Below, one piece after another: positions 1 to 6,342 of a stretch of 9,177 nucleotides of DNA. The notes beneath the pieces are model-generated. The model was not told the DNA's origin, searched no databases, and saw nothing but the letters and a program-made list of their open reading frames with translations. Within the stretch, counting starts at the first letter, position 1, and each line of letters opens with the position of its first letter. This DNA comes from Methylococcaceae bacterium (GTDB taxonomy: Bacteria > Pseudomonadota > Gammaproteobacteria > Methylococcales > Methylomonadaceae). The DNA lies in the NCBI GenBank assembly GCA_030699345.1, contig JAUYMX010000013.1, forward strand, positions 1-9,177. Direction: 5' to 3'. Position numbers and translations under genes: made by a program.

Positions 1-1
1 C

Positions 2-829
2 CGCGAAGTGGCTTTGGAATTACTGCATGGCGTCGGCCTGTCGGTGGATACTGCCGAAAATGGGCGGATTGCCTTAGAGAAGGTGTGTACCAAACACTAT
101 GATCTGGTGTTAATGGATGTACAAATGCCTGAAATGGATGGCTTGACTGCAACCAGAGCGATTAGAAATCAGCCCGGTTTTGCAACGCTACCTATTCTAG
201 CAATGACTGCAAATGCCTTTGATGATGACCGACGTACTTGTTTAGAGGCAGGCATGAATGACTTTGTCGCCAAACCGGTGATTCCTGCCTTGCTTTACGC
301 TAAGTTGCTGCGCTGGCTATCAATGCAGGATCATCAGCGTTTTTCGAAAGACGCTGACTGCCAAGCTGGCGCTGTCAGCTCACCTGATAATAATGGTGCT
401 AGTCCAGTATTGAATAATCCTGCTCTGAATATCCCTGGGTTGGAGACTCTGCAAGGCATGGTGATCGTCAAGGGTGACATTACTCAATACTTGCGGCTTT
501 TACAGATGTTCGCCAATGCGCACAATGATGATATGCAGCAAGTACAAAAAAGCTTGGTCGATGGTGATATGCAACAGGCGCAGCACTTGACTCATGGCTT
601 AAACGGCGTTGCCGGGGTGTTGGGCGCGCGTCGTGTTTCAGAGTTGGCGAGCAAACTGGAAAATGCCTTACGCGCCAATTCTACACTCGACGAATGTTTA
701 GAATTGGCGCACCAGTGCGATCATGAGTTAACGCAACTGGTTTTAGCAATCCATGCCTTACCAGAGTTGCCAGAGCCAGAGTTGTCAGAAGCAGTGCAGC
801 TGAATATAAACACTGATCAAACTGGCTAG
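2..829 (+). CDS. Hybrid two-component protein, C-terminal part (receiver + Hpt domains), 5' truncated by window edge
   Basis: The reading frame is open to the left edge, so the N-terminus, probably including sensor and kinase domains, lies outside. Numbering from the codon at base 8, the visible part holds most of a CheY-like receiver domain: phospho-acceptor Asp37 in LMDVQMPEMDG, switch Thr67 in LAMTANAF, and Lys89-Pro90 in VAKPV. The N-terminal acidic pair of the receiver would lie upstream of the window. After a linker rich in Asn, Ser and Pro (about 108-140) comes an Hpt domain (about 145-250), with the likely phospho-His196 in THGLNGVAGVLGA. The usual HxLKG motif reads HGLNG here, so the Lys after the His is replaced by Asn. 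Receiver-then-Hpt order is typical of the tail of BarA/ArcB-like hybrid kinases that pass phosphate to a separate response regulator. The downstream target cannot be told from the window. Domain identity is secure; whether a kinase domain precedes it is inference. Confidence 0.88.
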   Translation, partial: REVALELLHGVGLSVDTAENGRIALEKVCTKHYDLVLMDVQMPEMDGLTATRAIRNQPGFATLPILAMTANAFDDDRRTCLEAGMNDFVAKPVIPALLYAKLLRWLSMQDHQRFSKDADCQAGAVSSPDNNGASPVLNNPALNIPGLETLQGMVIVKGDITQYLRLLQMFANAHNDDMQQVQKSLVDGDMQQAQHLTHGLNGVAGVLGARRVSELASKLENALRANSTLDECLELAHQCDHELTQLVLAIHALPELPEPELSEAVQLNINTDQTG

Positions 830-834
830 ACGTT

Positions 835-863
835 AGGCAATTTTCATGCGGAAAATTTAGCCT
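835..863. terminator. Stem-loop in the convergent gap, possible bidirectional terminator
   Basis: In the 46-nt gap between the hybrid kinase stop and the ppsA stop, AATTTTC (839-845) pairs with GAAAATT (851-857) around the loop ATGCG. AGGC (835-838) can extend the stem with GCCT (860-863) across a 2-nt bulge. The position between convergent genes suits termination. There is no clean T-tract after the stem on either strand, so this is a weak intrinsic terminator at best. Confidence 0.35.
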
Positions 864-875
864 GCGCGGCTTTAA

Positions 876-3287
876 TCATCTACCTAATTTCCGTTCTGTC
901 TCCAGCACCTGTTGCGTAGTTTTTAATACGGTGTCTGGATTTAAGCTCATCGAGTCAATGCCAATCTCCACCAAAAATTCCGCCATTTCCGGGTAATCCG
1001 ATGGCGCTTGCCCGCACAGGCCGCAATGTCTGCCATTGCGTTTGGCACCGACTACGGCCAGTCGAATCATTTCTTTAACACCGGCATCGCGTTCATCAAA
1101 ATCCTCTGCAAGGATGGCAGAATCGCGATCGACGCCTAAAGTCAGCTGAGTTAAATCATTGGAACCAATAGAAAAGCCATCAAAGTGTTCGGAAAAAGCG
1201 TCAATCTGGATGACGTTATTGGGGATTTCACACATTACATAGATTTGCAGGCCGTTTTCGCCGCGCTTTAAACCCAGGCTGGTCATGTAATCAAGTACGC
1301 GTTTGGCTTCTTGCACGCGACGACAGAACGGAATCATCAAAATGACATTGGTTAAGCCCATGTCATCGCGAACCCTTTTCATTGCTGCACATTCCAGCGC
1401 AAAGCCTTCGGCATAAGCCGGATGCGTGTAGCGTGAGGCGCCGCGAAAACCTATCATCGGGTTGGCTTCATCAAACTCAAACCAGCGTCCGCCCAGCAAC
1501 GTGGCGTATTCATTGGTTTTAAAATCCGACAGTCGTACTACCACAGGCTTGGGATAAAAAGCCGCAGCAATAGTGCCGACACCTTCCGATAGTTTTTCGA
1601 TAAAAAAATCGCCTGGCGTTGCATAGTTTTGCGTTAGGCGTTTTAACTGTTCGCGTTCATCAGTATCTTGTACTTTTTCCGGGTGCAACAGCGCCATCGG
1701 ATGGGCTTTAATGTATTCGGTAATGATGAATTCCATTCGCGCCAGCCCAACGCCATCGTTCGGTAAAAAACTGGTTTTAAACGCGATCTCTGGATTGCCG
1801 ATATTCAGCATGATGTGAGTTTTTGGGTGTTGCAGGCCTGATAAATCAGTTGTTTCAACATCAAAATCTAAAATGCCGTCATAGACCTTGCCGACATCGC
1901 CTTCTGCACAAGATACGGTAACGGCGGCATTATTTTTAATTTCTGTGGTCGCGTTATCGCAGCCAATCACCGCAGGTACGCCCAATTCACGGGAAATTAT
2001 CGCAGCATGGCAAGTACGTCCGCCGCGATTGGTGACGATGGCGGAGGCTATCTTCATTACCGGCTCCCAATCTGGCGTAGTCATGTCGGCGACTAAGACA
2101 TCACCCGCTTTAAATTCGTTCAATTGCGCCAGATTTTTGATGATTCGGGCATTGCCCGTGGCGATTTTGCTGCCGACTGAATGACCGGTGACGATGGGCT
2201 CGGCTTTGGTTTTTAGGTGGTATTGCTCCAATGTCATGCCGCTGAGCTGTGATACCACGGTTTCAGGTCTGGCCTGCACGATATAAAGCTTGCCGTCGAT
2301 ACCGTCTTTTGCCCATTCCATATCCATCGGTCTGGCTTGCCCCGCCTTGGTGCTGTAATGATGTTCTATTTTAATGGCGTAGTCGGCCAGGGTTAAAACA
2401 TCCTGGTCGGTAATGCAAAAGCGTTGGCGTTCTTGTTCGGAAGTGGCGATATTGCGAACAGGCTCAGTGGTGCTGCCGTCGCTGTAAATCATCTTTATTT
2501 TTTTTGCACCCAATGTGCGTCGTAATACCGCTCGATGGCCTTGGGCAAAGGTGGGTTTGTGGACATAAAACTCATCGGGGTCAACGGCACCTTGCACCAC
2601 ATTTTCACCTAAGCCGTAAGCGCCGGTGATAAACACCACATCGCTAAATCCCGATTCGGTATCCAGTGAAAACATCACGCCGCTCGCATCCAGATCGGAA
2701 CGTACCATTTTCATAATGCCTATCGATAACGCCAGTTTGAAATGATCGAAGCCCTGGTCGATACGGTAATGAATGGCGCGATCGGTAAACAGGCTGGCAA
2801 AGCAGCGTTTGCAAGCTTCAAGCAATGCAGCATCGCCGCGGATATTCAGGTAAGTGTCTTGTTGCCCGGCAAAGCTGGCCGTTGGCAGGTCTTCTGCAGT
2901 GGCAGAACTGCGTACCGCAACGCTGACATCATTGCCGTACTGCTCTTGCAGCTTTTTGAAGGCCGCGATGATTTGTTGTTTAAGGTCTGCAGGCAAGGGC
3001 GCTGCATAGATAATTTCCCGAGCTTGGCGCGCACGTCGGGCTAAATCAGACACATCATCAGGATTTAAATCATCCAGTGCCTGATGCAATCTCTCCCATG
3101 CGCCCGCTTGCTGCAATACGTAACGGTAAGCTTCCGCCGTCACTGCAAAACCATTGGGAATAAGAATCCCTTGCGGCGTTAATTCCTGGTACATCTCGCC
3201 TAACGAGGCATTCTTGCCGCCTACTAGAGGTATATCTGAAATGTTTAATTCGTTAAACCAGCGGATGTAGTTTGATTGTGCAGTCAT
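876..3287 (-). CDS. ppsA: Phosphoenolpyruvate synthase (pyruvate, water dikinase)
   Basis: PEP synthase makes PEP from pyruvate and ATP, releasing AMP and phosphate, and feeds gluconeogenesis in the cytoplasm. The 803-residue product matches the usual family length (about 790-800). The ATP/pyruvate-binding PPDK N-terminal domain spans about residues 15-345 (GGKNASLGEM near the start, RSSATAEDLP at 126-135, IVQARPET near 341-348). The mobile phosphohistidine domain carries catalytic His427 in GGRTCHAAIISRELG. The C-terminal PEP-utilising TIM barrel holds IGSNDLTQLTLGVDRDS (about 707-723) and the catalytic Cys758 in CGLCGQAPSDYPE. The start is the ATG at 3287-3285, placed 7 nt after a strong GGAGGG site (3300-3295). 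A TTG five codons upstream is rejected because that ribosome site would lie inside it. It is convergent with the hybrid kinase on its 3' side. Upstream is the PEP-CTERM gene, but a terminator separates them, so ppsA should have its own promoter within 3288-3419; none is obvious to me. The frame is intact. Confidence 0.97.
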   Translation of the reverse strand: MTAQSNYIRWFNELNISDIPLVGGKNASLGEMYQELTPQGILIPNGFAVTAEAYRYVLQQAGAWERLHQALDDLNPDDVSDLARRARQAREIIYAAPLPADLKQQIIAAFKKLQEQYGNDVSVAVRSSATAEDLPTASFAGQQDTYLNIRGDAALLEACKRCFASLFTDRAIHYRIDQGFDHFKLALSIGIMKMVRSDLDASGVMFSLDTESGFSDVVFITGAYGLGENVVQGAVDPDEFYVHKPTFAQGHRAVLRRTLGAKKIKMIYSDGSTTEPVRNIATSEQERQRFCITDQDVLTLADYAIKIEHHYSTKAGQARPMDMEWAKDGIDGKLYIVQARPETVVSQLSGMTLEQYHLKTKAEPIVTGHSVGSKIATGNARIIKNLAQLNEFKAGDVLVADMTTPDWEPVMKIASAIVTNRGGRTCHAAIISRELGVPAVIGCDNATTEIKNNAAVTVSCAEGDVGKVYDGILDFDVETTDLSGLQHPKTHIMLNIGNPEIAFKTSFLPNDGVGLARMEFIITEYIKAHPMALLHPEKVQDTDEREQLKRLTQNYATPGDFFIEKLSEGVGTIAAAFYPKPVVVRLSDFKTNEYATLLGGRWFEFDEANPMIGFRGASRYTHPAYAEGFALECAAMKRVRDDMGLTNVILMIPFCRRVQEAKRVLDYMTSLGLKRGENGLQIYVMCEIPNNVIQIDAFSEHFDGFSIGSNDLTQLTLGVDRDSAILAEDFDERDAGVKEMIRLAVVGAKRNGRHCGLCGQAPSDYPEMAEFLVEIGIDSMSLNPDTVLKTTQQVLETERKLGR

Positions 3288-3419
3288 GGTCTTGCCCTCC
3301 AAGTTAATTCCGATAAAGAGCTTAAGTTTGCTCAGTTATTGGTTAGTTTACTCCTGGAAAATCAGAGCGGGGTAATGACTGATAGTGATGGGGTTGGAAA
3401 ATTTTTGCTTAATAGAAAC

Positions 3420-3447
3420 AAAAAAGGCGGCTTGCGCCACCTTTTTT
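3420..3447 (-). terminator. Intrinsic terminator of the PEP-CTERM gene
   Basis: A long hairpin starts about 20 nt past the PEP-CTERM stop codon. AAAAAAGG (3420-3427) pairs with CCTTTTTT (3440-3447), followed by one C/A mismatch, then GGC (3429-3431) with GCC (3436-3438) and the loop TTGC. The A/T flanks provide a T-run on either strand, so it can work in both directions. It separates this gene from ppsA downstream. The remaining DNA up to ppsA (3288-3419) shows nothing else I can support. Confidence 0.85.
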
Positions 3448-3467
3448 GCTCTAAATAACCGATCAGG

Positions 3468-4364
3468 TTATGCAGTTTTGCGACGACGAGCAGCAAAACT
3501 CAATATACCCATTCCTAACAACGCCACTGAAGCAGGCTCTGGCACGTTACCGCCTCCAGCTATTTCTTTTGTAGCGCCTAATGAATAGCCATAAGTCAAT
3601 TTTATAGTTTGACCTGCAAGGATGTCGCCGATATTAAAGCCAACACCTATTGCATAATCGCCGTTGCCGTCATTGACACCTGCTAAGTAAGTTCCCGGGT
3701 TTGTAGACCAAGGAGCGCTTACGCCAGCTTTATGTGCTATGGAGTCAAAGCTGTAGATAAAGATTGTTTGACCACTGGAAATACCGGTGCCGCCAGCTTG
3801 GTTATCGGATAATACTGTGTTTTCAGTATAGTGAGAACCGAAAGCGTTGACATCTGGATCCGGATCCAAAGTGCGAAGAAAATTAACGCCATTGATAGCT
3901 GCGGTTGTGATATTGGTCAAAAACGTTTCAATGGCAATAACTGATTGTCCGCCCAAAGTTGTCAAATTGTAATTGTTGACAATGCTAAATACACTGTTTG
4001 AACCGCTCCATGTTGCAGATGTAGTGCTCAAAGATGTTGGAGAAGTAAATCCGAAATTGGCTCCGCCTGCATTGTTAGAGCCGCCGTTCCCGGTACCAGA
4101 TGCAGTGGTGACGTAGAAGCCTTCAAATGGTGAGCCAGGCGTTAAAAAGTCATTAACACCGTATGATCCAGTTCCTGTTTTGTCAAACAAGATGCCAGGA
4201 GAGGCATTGCTGTTAGAACCCAGAGTCCCATAATCGCTTACACCGGCTCTTACATAACCGTTTGAAAGTTCAACAGGTGTTGCTAATGCAGGCATTGCAG
4301 GCGCTACGATAGCCGCCAATACTGCCAAACGTAATGTCTTTTTAGAAATAATAGAAATTGTCAT
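3468..4364 (-). CDS. PEP-CTERM sorting-domain protein, secreted, function unknown
   Basis: The 298-residue product has a Sec signal peptide: basic start (KKTLR, 8-12), hydrophobic core (13-23) and a likely cut after PALA at residue 28. The C-terminus is a textbook PEP-CTERM sorting signal: VPEPA at 274-278, a short hydrophobic helix (about 279-291), then the basic tail RRRK. Such proteins are processed by an exosortase and go to the cell surface or extracellular matrix; no exosortase lies in this window. The body (29-270) is rich in Gly, Ser, Asn and Thr, has no Cys, and looks beta-rich. Motifs include NGYVRAGVSDYGTLG near 35-49 and DPDPDVNAFGSH near 167-178. I do not recognise a catalytic fold. 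The ATG at 4364-4362 follows GGAG (4373-4370) by 5 nt. It appears monocistronic, with its own sigma-54-type promoter and terminator. Sorting class is certain; substrate or role is unknown. Confidence 0.93.
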   Translation of the reverse strand: MTISIISKKTLRLAVLAAIVAPAMPALATPVELSNGYVRAGVSDYGTLGSNSNASPGILFDKTGTGSYGVNDFLTPGSPFEGFYVTTASGTGNGGSNNAGGANFGFTSPTSLSTTSATWSGSNSVFSIVNNYNLTTLGGQSVIAIETFLTNITTAAINGVNFLRTLDPDPDVNAFGSHYTENTVLSDNQAGGTGISSGQTIFIYSFDSIAHKAGVSAPWSTNPGTYLAGVNDGNGDYAIGVGFNIGDILAGQTIKLTYGYSLGATKEIAGGGNVPEPASVALLGMGILSFAARRRKTA

Positions 4365-4434
4365 TTTTTCTCCAAAAAATATATTGTCGTTGATTCAGTT
4401 AGAAATCCCTTATTGGGGCTAACAATAATTACTA

Positions 4435-4450
4435 AGCATTAGTTATGCCA
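4435..4450 (-). promoter_or_regulatory. Candidate sigma-54 (-24/-12) promoter of the PEP-CTERM gene
   Basis: On the minus strand the sequence is TGGCATAACTAATGCT. It fits the RpoN consensus TGGCAC-N5-TTGCW with two mismatches, keeps the invariant GG (4449-4448) and GC (4437-4436), and has the correct distance between them. A start near 4424 would give a leader of about 60 nt ahead of the ATG at 4364. A near-match to the IHF consensus with one mismatch (4469-4481, TAACATTTTGAAA) lies between this promoter and the palindrome at 4545-4565, the usual place for DNA bending in sigma-54 activation. Confidence 0.6.
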
Positions 4451-4544
4451 ATATAATCATATTATATGTAACATTTTGAAATTAAAGTACATTCTATTTT
4501 TTATTTGGTTCGTGTTTTTGTTGTCAAGAAGTACCTATGAAAAA

Positions 4545-4565
4545 AGTGTAAGTAATATTGACACT
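4545..4565. promoter_or_regulatory. 21-bp palindrome, copy 1: likely upstream activator site for the sigma-54 promoter
   Basis: Arms AGTGT and ACACT are separated by 11 nt (AAGTAATATTG). The site lies about 120-140 bp upstream of the predicted start of the PEP-CTERM transcript, the usual distance for a sigma-54 enhancer. Two more copies with the same arm and spacer lengths follow further upstream. A second AGTGT at 4572-4576 could form an alternative hairpin with the right arm. Confidence 0.5.
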
Positions 4566-4617
4566 CTTTAAAGTGTGCTTTTAAGTCAAAAGTTTAATCA
4601 AAACTAAAGGTAGTAGA

Positions 4618-4636
4618 ATGTACGGCTTTAGTACAT
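4618..4636. repeat. Isolated palindrome ATGTAC-N7-GTACAT
   Basis: Perfect 6-nt arms (4618-4623 and 4631-4636) flank GGCTTTA in the AT-rich gap upstream of the PEP-CTERM gene. It could be a second regulator site or a minor hairpin. It does not share the arms of the three GTGT/ACAC palindromes. Confidence 0.3.
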
Positions 4637-4769
4637 GCTTGGTCAGATGTTCATAAAAATTCACTATTTATCAAGTTGTTAGATTGAAAAATTGTCAGCT
4701 TGTTCCGTTTTTTTTTGAGTTGATTGCAAATTCAGTTCAACTATTACGAATATCGATTGCAAATAAAAA

Positions 4770-4790
4770 GGTGTATAAAAACCTGACACC
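4770..4790. promoter_or_regulatory. 21-bp palindrome, copy 2
   Basis: Arms GGTGT and ACACC are separated by 11 nt (ATAAAAACCTG). The right half, AAAAACCTGACAC, is shared with copy 3. It lies about 350 bp upstream of the predicted PEP-CTERM transcript start, farther than enhancers usually sit. It may be a distal activator site or a leftover of a dispersed repeat. Confidence 0.45.
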
Positions 4791-4941
4791 ATATCTGAGG
4801 TGCCTAGGAAGATTTGTGAAAAAAAATAACAAAAAAATCTATTCTTTATTATTTTAAATAAAATAGTTTTTTATAATCAATGGGTTAATTTTAATGAAAA
4901 TTCATTTTCTGAATTTTTATAGGTTTTTATGCGTATAGACA

Positions 4942-4962
4942 AGTGTAAAAAAACCTGACACT
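4942..4962. promoter_or_regulatory. 21-bp palindrome, copy 3, just past the hemJ stop codon
   Basis: Arms AGTGT and ACACT are separated by 11 nt (AAAAAAACCTG); one extra A/T pair extends the arms. On the plus strand it is followed by a run of seven T, so it could act as a rightward terminator, though no rightward gene precedes it. It lies 6 nt beyond the end of hemJ. The rest of the 4365-4968 gap is very AT-rich, with homopolymer runs and no credible reading frame. A perfect IHF consensus (AATCAA-N4-TTA, 4875-4887) lies between copies 2 and 3. Confidence 0.45.
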
Positions 4963-4968
4963 TTTTTT

Positions 4969-5394
4969 CTAAAACGGCTTAACCACAGCCAAAATGATAA
5001 TCCCCACCAAAAACAACACCGGCACTTCATTCATCCAGCGGTAAAAAACGTGGGAGCGTTGGTTGCGATTGTGTTTGAAGTCTAGTAGCCAGCGCCAGCA
5101 GTAATAGTGATAGATCACAGCCAGTAAAAGTAGGGTTAATTTTGCATGCAGCCAGCCACTGGCGCCGTAAATTGCCCAAGCGTAATCGGCCAGCATCCAG
5201 ATGCCGAAAATAAAGGTCGCGATCATGCCCGGCGTCATAATCCCGTAAAACAATTTGCGTTCCATGATTTTGAAGCGCTCATTGCTGATTTCATCGCTGC
5301 TCATGGCGTGGTACACGTAAAGTCTGGGCAGGTAAAATAATCCTGCAAACCAGGTGACCATAAATATCAGATGTAACGCTTTTAACCAGAGCAT
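4969..5394 (-). CDS. hemJ: Protoporphyrinogen IX oxidase HemJ
   Basis: HemJ is an inner-membrane enzyme that oxidises protoporphyrinogen IX to protoporphyrin IX, the second-last step of haem synthesis. The 141-residue product matches the family length and layout of four membrane segments: about 3-21, 52-73, 81-98 and 124-139. Conserved features visible are His8 in LKALHLIFMVTWFAGLFYLPRL, the RKLFYGIMTPGM block (46-57), His83 and Lys85 in GWLHAKL, and the FYRWMNEVP block (117-125). The start codon comes 3 nt after the stop of the upstream TlpA-like gene. Its ribosome site (AAGGA) lies in the last codons of that gene, so the two are surely co-transcribed and probably translationally coupled. 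It is the last gene of a three-gene operon. It replaces the oxygen-dependent HemY or menaquinone-linked HemG type in many proteobacteria. Confidence 0.93.
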   Translation of the reverse strand: MLWLKALHLIFMVTWFAGLFYLPRLYVYHAMSSDEISNERFKIMERKLFYGIMTPGMIATFIFGIWMLADYAWAIYGASGWLHAKLTLLLLAVIYHYYCWRWLLDFKHNRNQRSHVFYRWMNEVPVLFLVGIIILAVVKPF

Positions 5395-5397
5395 GGC

Positions 5398-5889
5398 TTA
5401 TCCTTTTAAAAGTGATTCAATTCGCGCTTGCAGGTCTGCAAGTGAAAATTTACCGGTTTGTTGCCAAACGATGCTGCCATCGGGGGCAATTAGAAAAGTG
5501 GTCGGTGTCAGTTTTACTTGTCCAAAAGCCAACGCATATTCGCCCGTTATGTCCAGCGTAATCGGGTAGGGCAGTTGCATGGCATGGCTTAATTCAACTA
5601 CGTGGTTGGGCGGGTCGTAGGCCATGGCAATGGCGATAAGTTCAAAGCCTTGACTGTGATAACGGTTATAGAGCCCAACTAAGTCCGGGATTTCCTGGAC
5701 ACAGCTGACACAGTCAGTGGCCCAGAAAGTGACTAATACCGGCTTACCGCGCAGCTGTGGCAAGTCAATGTGCTGACCGGTGGTAGTGGTAACGTTGATG
5801 TTGGGTACTTGGTCGAGAATGTGCAATTTTAAATAGGTTAACACTACAGCCAATAACAAAATTCCAGCTAGCCAGACGATTTTTTTCAT
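5398..5889 (-). CDS. Membrane-anchored TlpA-like thiol-disulfide protein (thioredoxin fold)
   Basis: The 163-residue protein has an N-terminal hydrophobic anchor (about 4-20) with basic residues before it and a periplasmic thioredoxin-fold domain. The domain starts with PNINVTTTTGQHIDLPQLRGKPVLVTFWAT. The redox pair is Cys60-Val-Ser-Cys63, and the cis-Pro loop is Thr128-Pro129-Thr130. The residue before the first Cys is Asp (ATDCVSC) instead of the Trp of the classic WCxxC, which should shift the redox potential. Relatives act as periplasmic reductants, for example in cytochrome c maturation. Being just upstream of hemJ suggests a link to haem or cytochrome biogenesis, but this is inference. 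The start at 5889 has only a weak ribosome site (GGGTAA). The gap to the preceding gene is 21 nt. A resA/tlpA/ccmG symbol is not justified. Confidence 0.85.
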   Translation of the reverse strand: MKKIVWLAGILLLAVVLTYLKLHILDQVPNINVTTTTGQHIDLPQLRGKPVLVTFWATDCVSCVQEIPDLVGLYNRYHSQGFELIAIAMAYDPPNHVVELSHAMQLPYPITLDITGEYALAFGQVKLTPTTFLIAPDGSIVWQQTGKFSLADLQARIESLLKG

Positions 5890-5910
5890 GCTGTTACCCG
5901 TGGTGTTGAC

Positions 5911-6171
5911 TTAAAAACCACCATTTTTGTCGACCCATTTCAGGCTATACCAATACCAAACCGTCATCGGTATCGTCATCGCAAACCATTCCCAATCGTC
6001 GATCAAAAACAATTTTTCTATCCAGATATTGCCTTGGAAGTAGTTAACCCAGGGAATACAGTAAATGCTGAATACTAGGCTGCTCCAGATCAATATCAAT
6101 GCGCCTTTGCGTGATTCGATACTTGAAAATGCCAGGAATACCCAAAGTGGCGTGCTGTCGGTTTTTTTCAT
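5911..6171 (-). CDS. Small hypothetical membrane protein, first gene of the hemJ operon
   Basis: An 86-residue product with two likely membrane segments (about 23-42 and 62-80), rich in Trp and Tyr. A short N-terminal stretch reads PLWVFLAFSSIESRKGA. I do not recognise a named family. It is real by context: same strand, 21 nt ahead of the TlpA-like gene, with a good sigma-70 promoter 28 nt upstream of the ATG and an AGAGAA ribosome site. It may assist the thioredoxin or HemJ in the inner membrane, but nothing in the sequence demonstrates that. Confidence 0.78.
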   Translation of the reverse strand: MKKTDSTPLWVFLAFSSIESRKGALILIWSSLVFSIYCIPWVNYFQGNIWIEKLFLIDDWEWFAMTIPMTVWYWYSLKWVDKNGGF

Positions 6172-6206
6172 GTGTAATTTCTCTAGTGGATAGGATTGCG
6201 CGTCGC

Positions 6207-6235
6207 ACTATAGTTTACCGTGGCATCATCATCAA
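6207..6235 (-). promoter_or_regulatory. Sigma-70 promoter of the hemJ operon
   Basis: On the minus strand TTGATG (6235-6230), a 17-nt spacer and TATAGT (6212-6207) make a good -35/-10 pair. Transcription should start near 6200, giving a leader of about 28 nt. The FNR-type box centred at 6286.5 would be about 86 bp upstream of that start, close to but not exactly at a standard class I position. Confidence 0.6.
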
Positions 6236-6278
6236 TAGAACGTTTACAAAAACGCGCTTGCAAAGATGATCTATCGCC

Positions 6279-6294
6279 CTTGATTGCAATCAAG
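6279..6294. promoter_or_regulatory. Perfect 16-bp palindrome matching the FNR/ANR consensus
   Basis: CTTGATTGCAATCAAG is a perfect palindrome. Its core, TTGAT-N4-ATCAA (6280-6293), is the consensus for FNR/ANR/CRP-family oxygen-sensing regulators. It lies in the intergenic region between the divergent hemJ operon and the 6343 gene, and overlaps the -35 of the rightward promoter. Binding there would be expected to repress the rightward gene. Activation is an alternative if the true start lies about 10 nt downstream of the predicted one. Confidence 0.6.
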
Positions 6295-6311
6295 TACATC
6301 GCGCATACAAT
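6284..6311 (+). promoter_or_regulatory. Candidate sigma-70 promoter of the 6343-6813 gene
   Basis: TTGCAA (6284-6289), a 16-nt spacer and TACAAT (6306-6311). The start would be near 6318, giving a 25-nt leader. The -35 is inside the FNR-type palindrome. No clear ribosome site precedes the ATG at 6343. Confidence 0.45.
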
Positions 6312-6342
6312 GCAGATTCATTAATTAAACTTAACTCAAACT

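Noticed and set aside
1888..2184. Plus-strand frame of 98 residues inside ppsA, and other frames opposite ppsA, the HDAC-family gene and hemJ
   Set aside because: All lie antisense to genes with clear family motifs and show no protein features of their own.
3288..3302. Upstream TTG start for ppsA giving 808 residues
   Set aside because: The GGAGGG ribosome site overlaps that stretch and is correctly placed for the ATG at 3287; the extra residues are not part of the family.
4875..4887. Perfect IHF consensus (AATCAA-N4-TTA) as part of the PEP-CTERM promoter
   Set aside because: It is about 425 bp upstream of the -24/-12 element and beyond copy 2 of the palindrome, and such matches are frequent by chance in AT-rich DNA; mentioned only as context.
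4365..4968. Possible missed small gene in the 604-nt gap
   Set aside because: Stops are dense in all frames, base composition is far more AT-rich than the coding regions, and no ribosome site precedes a usable frame.
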